Shown one piece after another: positions 5,598 to 12,257 of a DNA stretch of 13,642 bases (positions are counted from its first letter, which is position 1; each line of letters begins with the position of its first letter). The stretch is from Candidatus Gastranaerophilales bacterium (lineage in GTDB: Bacteria > Cyanobacteriota > Vampirovibrionia > Gastranaerophilales > JAQUYY01), in NCBI GenBank assembly GCA_028691575.1, contig JAQUYY010000025.1:1-13642 (forward strand), in the 5' to 3' direction. Under the pieces are notes generated by a model. The model searched no databases and had not been told where the DNA came from. It worked only from the letters and a program-made list of their open reading frames with translations. Both the position numbers and the translations under genes were made by a program.

Positions 5598-7538
5598 ATG
5601 AATTTATTGCAAAAAAATATTTCTCAAATTGGATTATATAATCCTAAATTACAAAATTCGCTGATTGGGCATATACTGTCTGAAAATGATAAATTTCAGT
5701 TATTTCAAGCTCAATCGGGTGATGTAAGTTTACTTTACAATGATATCAAAGTTCATAACGAAATTAATCCTCAACAAGAGGCGATCAGCTCATTTTCTCA
5801 GGTTAAAAATAATACAGAAAATTCCATATTAATTATTCTAGGGCTTGGGCTTGGATACTTGTTTAAAAGAGCTTATATGGATTTTAAAGGTAAAATTATT
5901 GTATATGAACCCAATTTAAGTCTTTTGAAATTCACTCTTGAATGTGTTGATTTTGAAAAAGAATTATCTGATAAAAGAGTTCAAATAGTTTCCTGCCAAA
6001 TGGGTTTAATTAAAGCCTTGAAAGAGTTTTATAATTATAATTCTACTTTAAATGCTATTTGGCTCAGATCGGCAACAGTTTTCTATAAGGATGAAATAGA
6101 CTACCTTAAAACAGAAACAGATTCCATCATCAATTATTTAAAAAGTGATTATAATACAATCTCAAAAGCTTCTTATAATTGGTTGATTGAAGGATTATTA
6201 AATATTCCGACAATTATAAAAAGCTCAAATGTTCACCTGTTAAAGGGTAAGTTTAAGTCAAAACCCGCACTTATAGTATCAGCAGGACCTTCTCTTGACA
6301 AAAACATTTCTACAATCATTGCTAACAGAGAAAATGTTGTACTTTTCTGCGCATCGAATGCATATAAAACTCTTGCAAAACACAATATCAAGCCAGATTT
6401 TGTCGCTTTTATAGATGTAGGAAATTTTGTTTCAACTTATAACGGATTGGATTTTTCAGGAACAAACTTGATTGCTCCAACTTATGTAAATAACAGAGTT
6501 TTGGGCTTAAATAAGGAACAAAAATTTATTTCTTATTGCAATAATGATATTATCTCAAGATGGTTATCAGAAGTTGTCGGTTTTTCAATAGGGGACTATA
6601 GAAACAAAGGCACTGTATCTTATTTGGCTCTAAATTCTGCATATATAATGGGTTGCAACCCGATAACGCTCATCGGTCAAGACTTAGCCTATGTTGAAGG
6701 AAATTGTTATTCAAAAGAAAGTGTGTACGGAAAAGCAATTAAATGCGTATTTGACGAAAAATTGCAAAAACACAAATTAATTGCAGCAGAGGAAGAAGAA
6801 TTTGAAAAATATTGTACAGCCAATAATGGAACTAAACTCACTCCTCAAGCTATTACAGAGTTAAAGCAAAAATTGGCATCCTGGCAAATTACTTCCGTAA
6901 TGGGTCAAAATGGTCAAATGATGCCCACTAGTCCGGATTATGCGGGTTTTATCAAATATTTTGAAGAATTTGCATATAATGCTGATTCAAATGTCGAACT
7001 TATAAATGCATCAACCGATGGGGCACAAATTAACGGGTTTAAAAATGAAAAATTGGAAGATGTTTTAAATAAATTTGATAAAAAAATTGAGGATATCAAA
7101 CAAATTATTGAGCAGGTTTCTAATCTTAATTCAAATATTGTTTATAAAAATTCTGATAAGATAAAAAAAGAAGTTGAAAAAATTATTTCTAATATAAATA
7201 AATATCAAAGAATTTGCGATGATGGCATAAAAACAGCGAAACAATTATCAGCAGAGCTTAAAAGGCTTCATAAGAATCCGATAAAAGTAAATAAATTAAT
7301 TAATGTTATAATCAATCACTATGTTGATTTTAAGGATGATTTATTTAAAAAACACTTGATATTAGTGTATTGTGCTTTTGAAGAAATGCTTGAATTTACT
7401 AATATAATTGAAACAGACAGCTCTCAAGCTCCTGATTTGAATGAAATAGCAATTAAATCAGAAAACTTTTTTAATCAATTTTTATTAAAATCAGTACAAA
7501 TCAAAAAATTATGTGAAAGAATTTTGTCAAAAATTTAG
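5598..7538 (+). CDS. MptE/Maf-like glycosyltransferase (DUF115)
   Basis: The 646-residue protein has the arrangement of motility-accessory-factor (Maf) glycosyltransferases. The N-terminal domain holds a Rossmann-like ILGLGLGYLFKRAY (about 80-93) and VYEPN (102-106). The central MptE-like/DUF115 domain has PALIVSAGPSLDKN (223-236), FCASNAYKTL, KPDFVAFIDVGN (266-277), a YLALNSAYIMGCNPITLIGQDLAY segment (342-365), and a helical C-terminus (about 480-646). Maf proteins of Campylobacter, Aeromonas and Clostridium transfer nonulosonic acids onto flagellin Ser/Thr. Archaeal MptE, which shares the domain, is a pterin diphosphokinase. A protein- or glycan-sialylating enzyme is the likelier role here. 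No flagellin gene is visible in the window, so the acceptor is unknown. The start has only a weak ribosome site, consistent with coupling to the gene 8 bp upstream. Confidence 0.85.
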   Translation: MNLLQKNISQIGLYNPKLQNSLIGHILSENDKFQLFQAQSGDVSLLYNDIKVHNEINPQQEAISSFSQVKNNTENSILIILGLGLGYLFKRAYMDFKGKIIVYEPNLSLLKFTLECVDFEKELSDKRVQIVSCQMGLIKALKEFYNYNSTLNAIWLRSATVFYKDEIDYLKTETDSIINYLKSDYNTISKASYNWLIEGLLNIPTIIKSSNVHLLKGKFKSKPALIVSAGPSLDKNISTIIANRENVVLFCASNAYKTLAKHNIKPDFVAFIDVGNFVSTYNGLDFSGTNLIAPTYVNNRVLGLNKEQKFISYCNNDIISRWLSEVVGFSIGDYRNKGTVSYLALNSAYIMGCNPITLIGQDLAYVEGNCYSKESVYGKAIKCVFDEKLQKHKLIAAEEEEFEKYCTANNGTKLTPQAITELKQKLASWQITSVMGQNGQMMPTSPDYAGFIKYFEEFAYNADSNVELINASTDGAQINGFKNEKLEDVLNKFDKKIEDIKQIIEQVSNLNSNIVYKNSDKIKKEVEKIISNINKYQRICDDGIKTAKQLSAELKRLHKNPIKVNKLINVIINHYVDFKDDLFKKHLILVYCAFEEMLEFTNIIETDSSQAPDLNEIAIKSENFFNQFLLKSVQIKKLCERILSKI

Positions 7539-7559
7539 ATGTTGCCGGATTTATGCAAG

Positions 7560-7648
7560 TTATACCGATTTTCAATAAATAACCGTTAAATGAATTGATT
7601 TTAAAAAATCGGTATGTGTGAGCCGAAAATTAACCCATTTTAGTATAA
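7560..7648. repeat. Dispersed intergenic hairpin repeat, copy 2
   Basis: The element starts TTATACCGATTTT (7560-7572). It has the inverted arm AATCGGTAT (7607-7615), the box TGTGTGAGCCG (7615-7625) and ends TAACCCATTTTAGTATAA (7631-7648). It shares the boxes and their order with 3079-3207 but is about 40 bp shorter because it lacks the GC-rich hairpin. Its outermost bases, TTATAC and GTATAA, are inverted matches. It fills the gap between the MptE-like gene and the next glycosyltransferase, whose promoter may overlap its right edge (an AT-rich TATAAT at 7674-7679). Confidence 0.65.
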
Positions 7649-7687
7649 GTTTTTTGCCTTGTATTTATGATAATATAATAATAAATT

Positions 7688-7691
7688 GGAG
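7688..7691 (+). promoter_or_regulatory. Shine-Dalgarno site that sets the start of the GT4-like gene
   Basis: GGAG lies 6 nt before the ATG at 7698. The in-frame TTG at 7686 would place the start on top of this ribosome site, so it is rejected. Confidence 0.75.
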
Positions 7692-7697
7692 AAGTTA

Positions 7698-8939
7698 ATG
7701 CTAAATAATAAAATTAAAAATGTTTTATATTTTGCAGAAAATGCCATCAGCAACATTCAAGGCGGAGGAATTGTTGTAGAGGCTGTTTTGAAAGGTTTGC
7801 CAAAAGATAAGATTTTAGGTTTTTTTGAATATAGAAATATTACACCGTCTCCTGAATATGCAGACAGGTTTATTTATTTAGGACAAAAAAAAATCCCAAA
7901 ATTTTTTAATTTTTTCTTTAAAAATTTTTATCAGATTTTTTTCATTGAACAAATAGTAAAAAATGATTTAAACTTTGCAGTTAAAAAAATTGAAGAAGAG
8001 AATTTTGAACCTGAAATCGTTTACTTTTCAGGGCTATCTCTTCGATATTTGATGTTGGCTGTTTTTGCTTCAAAAAAATATAAAATACCGATGATTCTTC
8101 TGCATATGGATGACTGGATGGCTAGAGAAGAGCATCAAATTGGCATTTGGGGTAAATTTTGGTATAATAAAATTTTAAAATACATGAAAATTGCAGCTTC
8201 AAAATCACTTGCAAGCACAACTAATTCATCGGCTTTAGCGGATAAAATCACAAAGTTGACAGGATATACTCATAAGCCTGCAAATAACTGCAATAAGGAT
8301 TTATTAAGAGGCGATAGTTCTAAAATTAAGCCGTTAACTGAAAATCAAATCCCGATAATTACTTATGCAGGCTCAATGAACCAAATGTTACAGGGAGAAA
8401 CCCTGGAAGTTATTGCAAGTGCCGTTTCTGAGCTTAATAGTGAAGGTTTTAGTCTTCATTTGCATATTTATACCCCATGGCAATTTGCACCAAAAGCAAA
8501 TTTAATATCCGTTCCCGATGCGGTTTTCTATAAAGGTCATATTTCAAAAGAAAAATTATCAGATGTATATCTTAATTCTGATTTTTTGCTTACAACAGTA
8601 ACTTTTAATCCCGTTAATCTGCTTTTGTTTAAAAATTCTCTTTCAACAAAATTATCGGAATACCTGTGCGTTGGGAAGCCTGTTATATCAGCAGGTCATC
8701 CGGATTGGCATTTGAATAATTATGTTGAAAAAAATAATTGCGGTTTTGCAATTAAGATGGATGAGAATTATAAAAGAGCAAAAATTAAAGAGCAAATAAA
8801 AGAAATTATTTTAACAGATAAGGAAAAATTAAAAGAAATCAGCAAAAATAGCAGGCTATTGTGGGAAAAAGCCCATGATGTACGCAAAATGTCATTAGAA
8901 ACAAGATTAGCAATAGGTTTAGAGCCTCTTGAGGGATAA
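7698..8939 (+). CDS. GT4-like glycosyltransferase
   Basis: The 413-residue protein has a GT-B two-domain outline. The N-terminal half starts with the NVLYFAENAISNIQGGGIVVEAVL loop-helix (the glycine-rich 'GG...' found near the acceptor site in GT4 enzymes). Then come a VYFSGLSLRYLML strand-helix, a LLHMDDWM segment and a TNSSALADKI region. The C-terminal half has ITYAGSMN, HLHIYTPW, VFYKGHISKEKLSDVYLNSDFLL, and the GT4-type donor-binding block STKLSEYLCVGKPVI (316-330) with its Glu at residue 321. Enzymes of this kind add sugars from nucleotide-sugar donors to lipid-linked or surface glycans. It follows the MptE-like gene across a dispersed repeat. The ATG at 7698 has a well-placed GGAG. It ends 1 bp before the radical SAM gene, so the two are very likely translated together. 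Confidence 0.8.
   Translation: MLNNKIKNVLYFAENAISNIQGGGIVVEAVLKGLPKDKILGFFEYRNITPSPEYADRFIYLGQKKIPKFFNFFFKNFYQIFFIEQIVKNDLNFAVKKIEEENFEPEIVYFSGLSLRYLMLAVFASKKYKIPMILLHMDDWMAREEHQIGIWGKFWYNKILKYMKIAASKSLASTTNSSALADKITKLTGYTHKPANNCNKDLLRGDSSKIKPLTENQIPIITYAGSMNQMLQGETLEVIASAVSELNSEGFSLHLHIYTPWQFAPKANLISVPDAVFYKGHISKEKLSDVYLNSDFLLTTVTFNPVNLLLFKNSLSTKLSEYLCVGKPVISAGHPDWHLNNYVEKNNCGFAIKMDENYKRAKIKEQIKEIILTDKEKLKEISKNSRLLWEKAHDVRKMSLETRLAIGLEPLEG
8931..8934 (+). promoter_or_regulatory. Shine-Dalgarno for the radical SAM gene inside the upstream gene
   Basis: GAGG within the last codons of the glycosyltransferase sits 6 nt before the ATG at 8941. It excludes the in-frame TTG at 8929 and shows a tightly coupled gene pair with a 1-nt gap. 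Confidence 0.75.
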
Positions 8940-8940
8940 A

Positions 8941-10509
8941 ATGGAATTAACACAAGAAAAATTCGGATTTACAAAAGAAAGAAAAATGGGCACACGAGGC
9001 TCATTATGGCTTGGACAAACCTGCAATTTAAGGTGCAAATTTTGTTATTATTCTGAAAAAGTCAGCGATTACAAGCATCCTGAGCATAAATTTATTTCTA
9101 TTGATAAAGCAAAGCAAATTTGCAAGACAATGAAAGAATTTTACGGTAATACAGCTGTTGATATTGAAGGCGGTGAGCCTACAATTTATCCTGAAATTCT
9201 CGAATTAGTCAGTTATTGCAAAGAAATCGGATTAAAACCGACCTTAATAACTAATGCAATAGCTCTTAATGATATAGAAAAATGTAAACAGCTAAAAGAT
9301 GCTGGCGTTGACGATTTTTTGGTAAGTATACACGCTCTTGGTAAATCCTATGATGAAATTGTGCGGATGGAAGGTGCAAGTATTCGTCAAATGCAGGCAT
9401 TGGACAATTTAATTCAATTGAAAATTCCTTTTAGAGTAAATACTGTTCTTTCAATGGAAGCTATTCCGCAATTAATGGATATTGCTGAAATTTCTGTTAA
9501 AAAAGGAGCAAAAGTTTTTAATTTCATTGCTTTTAACCCATTTATCGATCAAAGTACGGGAAATAGGGCAATTGAAACAATTCCAAAATATTCAGAAATT
9601 GTTAAAAAAATAATACCTGTGATTGATTATTTGGATTCAAACAATATTGAAGTTAATGTTAGATACCTGCCAATGTGTGTTTTTGAGGAAAAATATCGTA
9701 AATTTGTGCAAGATTTCCAGCAAACAATTTACGATAATCACGAATGGGAATGTGCGTCTGAGTCCTGGTCTTCATTAAGGGAGCAAAGAGTAGCAGACAA
9801 GCCTTTATCAGAGCCAAAATCATTGGAAGAAATTGTCATGTCATTAAGAAATACATATTTTGGCAAAATTAAAGATACGGATTTAAATAAAAAGCCTTTT
9901 GAAGAAATTATAAAATTAATATCCGACAAATATCAAAATAAGGAAAGTTTAGATTTTTGTATTTTCGGTAATTCAACAATAGGATTACAATTTATTGAGG
10001 AGTTGAAAAATTCAAACATAAACCGGCAAATGAAAGGATTTATTTCATCAAAAGAGTATTTAAGAGGAGAAAATCTTCTTGGATACCCATGGTATTCTGA
10101 TGATTGGCTTGAAAATAACCCGGTCGATATCATTTTAGTTGCTTCTCCGTCAGCTGAAATTAAAAAAATTCTTGAAGATAAAAATTTAACAGATAAGTGT
10201 ATTTTTATTTTTGATAATGAAATGAACGAAAAGTGGGAAAAGAAATTTTATTTAAAAGAACTCGGTGAAGTTGAAAATTTTACGGACAAAGAGTATCTTT
10301 ATAAGGAATATCGAGTATTAATGACTAAATTCTTGCATCCGTATTCAAAAGGTGAAAAATGTGAAAAATGTTCACTTGTCGGAATATGTGACGGATTTCA
10401 CAGAGATTATGCCCAAATTTACGGATTTGATGAAGCTAGAGTGATTAAATCAGATAAAACAGTTTATAATCCAAGGTTTTACATAAATGAACAGTTAAAA
10501 GTCAGATGA
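8941..10509 (+). CDS. Radical SAM enzyme with an inserted Rossmann-like domain
   Basis: The 522-residue protein starts with a radical SAM core (about 16-240). It has C28-x3-C32-x2-C35 in CNLRCKFCYY for the 4Fe-4S cluster, GGEP at 77-80, an ITNA strand, and a DDFLVSIHALG strand. Downstream are VRYLPMC (C246) and WEC (C271). The C-terminal C474-x2-C477-x5-C483-DGFHRDYAQIYG looks like a partial SPASM/twitch auxiliary-cluster domain. Between these parts, residues about 335-430 form a separate alpha/beta unit: LDFCIFGNSTIGLQFIEEL, GFISSKEYLRGENLLGYPWYSDDWL, VDIILVASPSAEIKKIL and KCIFIFDN. This is the pattern of a Rossmann-like nucleotide- or sugar-binding domain. The substrate is unknown. Its tight coupling to a glycosyltransferase suggests a sugar or glycan-linked substrate, although peptide modification remains possible. 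GAGG 6 nt before the ATG fixes the start. Confidence 0.85.
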   Translation: MELTQEKFGFTKERKMGTRGSLWLGQTCNLRCKFCYYSEKVSDYKHPEHKFISIDKAKQICKTMKEFYGNTAVDIEGGEPTIYPEILELVSYCKEIGLKPTLITNAIALNDIEKCKQLKDAGVDDFLVSIHALGKSYDEIVRMEGASIRQMQALDNLIQLKIPFRVNTVLSMEAIPQLMDIAEISVKKGAKVFNFIAFNPFIDQSTGNRAIETIPKYSEIVKKIIPVIDYLDSNNIEVNVRYLPMCVFEEKYRKFVQDFQQTIYDNHEWECASESWSSLREQRVADKPLSEPKSLEEIVMSLRNTYFGKIKDTDLNKKPFEEIIKLISDKYQNKESLDFCIFGNSTIGLQFIEELKNSNINRQMKGFISSKEYLRGENLLGYPWYSDDWLENNPVDIILVASPSAEIKKILEDKNLTDKCIFIFDNEMNEKWEKKFYLKELGEVENFTDKEYLYKEYRVLMTKFLHPYSKGEKCEKCSLVGICDGFHRDYAQIYGFDEARVIKSDKTVYNPRFYINEQLKVR

Positions 10510-10552
10510 AATATCCAATAAAGAAACAATTTTTTAACAAAATGACCAAAAT

Positions 10553-10581
10553 TTGACTTAGCTGTTATAATTAAAAATAAT
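10553..10581 (+). promoter_or_regulatory. Putative sigma70-type promoter for the Rossmann protein gene
   Basis: TTGACT (10553-10558) and AATAAT (10576-10581) are separated by 17 bp, each matching 5 of 6 consensus bases. A perfect TATAAT at 10566-10571 lies inside the spacer and could pair with ATGACC at 10542-10547 (18-bp spacer) as an alternative. Either would start transcription shortly before the GTG at 10603. The gene may therefore be expressed apart from the upstream radical SAM gene. Confidence 0.5.
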
Positions 10582-10602
10582 AGTTAAGAAAAGACGGTAG
10601 CT

Positions 10603-11625
10603 GTGAAAAGTAATTTTTTAAAACAAATTCAACAAAGTATAAGATATTTTAAACTTGATTTGTCAGGATATAACATTTTGCTTCCAAATTCACTTAAAAA
10701 GCCTTCTCTGCTGCCTTTGATGGCAAATATGGCAGGGGCAAGAGAAATTTATGTATATTCTCATAGTGATTTGGAGAAAGAAAATACATATCTGGCTTTA
10801 AAAGAACTGAATTTGAAAAATAATTTTTATTTTATCGATAAATTAACTCCTCATGTGCTTAAATCGGTTGATATAGTAATAAAAGGCGATGAAATAAATA
10901 TTAATGAAGATTTAGTGTCTTCATTAAAACGGAATAGCGTTATTTCTTTATATCCCGGCAATCTTGATTTTATAAATACTTCTAATATTGATAAAACCTT
11001 ATGTTCGGAAAAGCAGATTTCTGTTGTTGCAATAAACCCTGCGGATTATTGTTTAATGTTATACAGATATTTTGCACATATAATAATAAAAAGATGTTAT
11101 GCTGCAAATTTAGACGTTTTTCGCTCCAGGCTTTTGCTCATTGGCAATGGAGAGTTGATGGAGAATTCTTTAAGTTTATTAAAAATGACCGGTGCTCAAG
11201 TTTATGCTATTTATACAGATAAACAAATTGATAAAGATTATATTATTAAACATTTGCCGGAAATGGACGGTATTGTTCTTTTGGATTATCCTCAAAAATC
11301 CGATTTGATAATCGGGAAAAACGGTATTATAGAACCGGATGAAATATATAAAATAAATCCTGAAGTTAAAATAATTCATTTGTGCGGCAATATAGAGCAA
11401 AACTTAAAAATTTCTTGCGTACCTCAAAATGTTACACAAAATTCACCAAATATTAATATAAACGAAATGGGCTTAAGGTCAATAATTGAGACATCCGCAG
11501 CTGTTTTAAAAGCTGCTGAAACTTTAATAAACAAGACAAATTCTATACAACAAAAAGAATCTATAGTATCATATGATATAGTTAATAAAGAAAATTCAAT
11601 AGCAATCGAAAACATTATTTTTTAG
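10603..11625 (+). CDS. Rossmann-fold (dehydrogenase-like) protein of unknown function
   Basis: The 340-residue product begins with GTG; a GACGG about 5 nt upstream is the only ribosome-site candidate. Two alpha/beta halves are visible. In the first (about 15-145), FKLDLSGYNILLPNSLKKPSLLPLMANMAGAREIYVYS is followed by SVDIVIKGDEI and a SLKRNSVISLYPGNLDF segment, resembling the catalytic-domain pattern of hydroxyacid-dehydrogenase-like proteins. In the second (about 175-265), a strand-helix-strand LLLIGNGELMENSLSLLKMTGAQVYAIY looks like a dinucleotide fold, followed by MDGIVLLDYP and VKIIHLCGN. The canonical GxGxxG is degraded to GNGELM, so NAD(P) binding is uncertain. I recognise a loose similarity to oxidoreductase-like proteins in surface-glycan clusters but no named family. 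It sits 93 bp after the radical SAM gene and has its own promoter-like sequence. Confidence 0.65.
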   Translation: MKSNFLKQIQQSIRYFKLDLSGYNILLPNSLKKPSLLPLMANMAGAREIYVYSHSDLEKENTYLALKELNLKNNFYFIDKLTPHVLKSVDIVIKGDEININEDLVSSLKRNSVISLYPGNLDFINTSNIDKTLCSEKQISVVAINPADYCLMLYRYFAHIIIKRCYAANLDVFRSRLLLIGNGELMENSLSLLKMTGAQVYAIYTDKQIDKDYIIKHLPEMDGIVLLDYPQKSDLIIGKNGIIEPDEIYKINPEVKIIHLCGNIEQNLKISCVPQNVTQNSPNININEMGLRSIIETSAAVLKAAETLINKTNSIQQKESIVSYDIVNKENSIAIENIIF

Positions 11626-11640
11626 ATGCAAAGAGGCTTT

Positions 11641-11648
11641 AGGAGAGG
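11641..11648 (+). promoter_or_regulatory. Strong Shine-Dalgarno in the gap after the Rossmann gene
   Basis: AGGAGAGG lies 8 nt before a TTG at 11657 that opens a short hydrophobic reading frame. A ribosome site this good without a recognised gene behind it is the main evidence for the 26-residue peptide. Confidence 0.5.
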
Positions 11649-11656
11649 ACTTAGGT

Positions 11657-11737
11657 TTGAATATTATTTTTGATATTTTTTTATCAGCAGTTACGGTTGG
11701 TTTCCTGTATGCAGGAATTGTACTTGTTCGAGGTTAA
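11657..11737 (+). CDS. Candidate 26-residue single-pass membrane peptide
   Basis: A TTG start (11657) leads to NIIFDIFLSAVTVGFLYAGI followed by VLVRG and TAA at 11735-11737. Nearly the whole peptide is one hydrophobic helix, with an Asp near the N-terminus and an Arg at the C-terminal end, which would suit a small inner-membrane protein. The AGGAGAGG ribosome site is 8 nt upstream. The TTG start and the tiny size keep confidence moderate. It lies 31 bp after the Rossmann protein gene and may share its transcript. Small subunits or regulators of membrane complexes look like this, but nothing here identifies a partner. Confidence 0.4.
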   Translation: MNIIFDIFLSAVTVGFLYAGIVLVRG

Positions 11738-11755
11738 CAAGTTAGGATAAAACCC

Positions 11756-11780
11756 TTGGATTTTAAATATTTTATATAAT
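11756..11780 (+). promoter_or_regulatory. Possible promoter before the RWYD-repeat gene
   Basis: A perfect TATAAT (11775-11780) lies 46 bp before the ATG at 11826. The nearest -35-like hexamer, TTGGAT at 11756-11761, leaves only 13 bp of spacer, so it is either a weak promoter or a chance match in AT-rich DNA. Confidence 0.25.
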
Positions 11781-11813
11781 GAGTTTTTAATACAAATAAA
11801 TTTAATGCAGTAT

Positions 11814-11819
11814 GAGGAT
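11814..11819 (+). promoter_or_regulatory. Shine-Dalgarno that decides the start at 11826
   Basis: GAGGAT lies 6-7 nt before the ATG at 11826. The in-frame ATG at 11805 has only AT-rich sequence before it, and it would also place the ribosome site inside its own reading frame. Confidence 0.6.
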
Positions 11820-11825
11820 ACGATA

Positions 11826-12158
11826 ATGACAAATGAAGCAAGTTTTAAAAGGTGGTATGATGAAGATCCTGTTGTTGCAAAGTGTGTCAATTCGCTTGAA
11901 AACTTGCAAGATTCTTCAAAAAGGCAGGTTGCGACTTTCTTAATGTCAGAAATCATTGATAAACCTCCGTTTAATGAAATGATTCCCGATAATGTTTTTG
12001 ATCTTGTAACATCAGAGACAAGAAGACGCAGATGGTATGATTTTGACGAAGTTGTAAGAATTTTTGTAGAACTTTTAAGAAATGCTACTCCTGAGTTAAA
12101 AAAAGAAATAGCAATTAAAGCCGTTATGTTTATTGAAGATTTGGATCCGGTATCTTAA
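11826..12158 (+). CDS. Hypothetical protein with a duplicated RWYD motif
   Basis: The 110-residue protein is predicted all-helical and soluble. It contains two related blocks: FKRWYDEDPVVAKCVNSLENL (about 7-27) and RRRWYDFDEVVRIFVELLRNA (about 67-87), each followed by another helix (SSKRQVATFLMSEII and PELKKEIAIKAVMFI). The repeated element is RWYD-x-D-x-V-V, so the protein looks like a tandem duplication of one small helical unit of about 60 residues. I do not know a function for this motif. The start at 11826 is preferred because GAGGAT lies at a good distance upstream. It has no clear operon partner and is followed by a strong terminator. Confidence 0.75.
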   Translation: MTNEASFKRWYDEDPVVAKCVNSLENLQDSSKRQVATFLMSEIIDKPPFNEMIPDNVFDLVTSETRRRRWYDFDEVVRIFVELLRNATPELKKEIAIKAVMFIEDLDPVS

Positions 12159-12201
12159 ATTTTAAAAAACAGCCCGTTTAATCAAATTTTGTACTTAAAT
12201 T

Positions 12202-12236
12202 AAACAGCGTAGACATAATTACCTACGCTGTTTTTT
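12202..12236. terminator. Strong bidirectional intrinsic terminator
   Basis: AAACAGCGTAG (12202-12212) and CTACGCTGTTT (12223-12233) form a perfect 11-bp stem with a 10-nt loop and a T6 run on the plus strand. On the minus strand the stem is followed by AATTTAAG-type sequence, a weaker tail. It separates the RWYD-repeat gene from the convergent coiled-coil gene. Confidence 0.85.
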
Positions 12237-12257
12237 GAAAATTTATACAGGAGATTA

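Noticed and set aside
7686..7697. TTG start for the GT4-like gene
   Set aside because: It overlaps the GGAG ribosome site that correctly serves the ATG at 7698.
8929..8940. TTG start for the radical SAM gene overlapping the upstream gene
   Set aside because: GAGG at 8931-8934 is correctly spaced for the ATG at 8941 and would otherwise lie inside the coding sequence.
9738..10133. Two minus-strand open frames within the radical SAM gene
   Set aside because: They are antisense shadows of a protein with continuous, recognisable domains; no ribosome sites or motifs.
11657..11737. Reading the 26-residue peptide as a small cytochrome b6f or photosystem subunit (PetM/PetG type)
   Set aside because: Only general hydrophobicity is shared; no specific motif is present and no photosynthesis or bc-complex gene is nearby.
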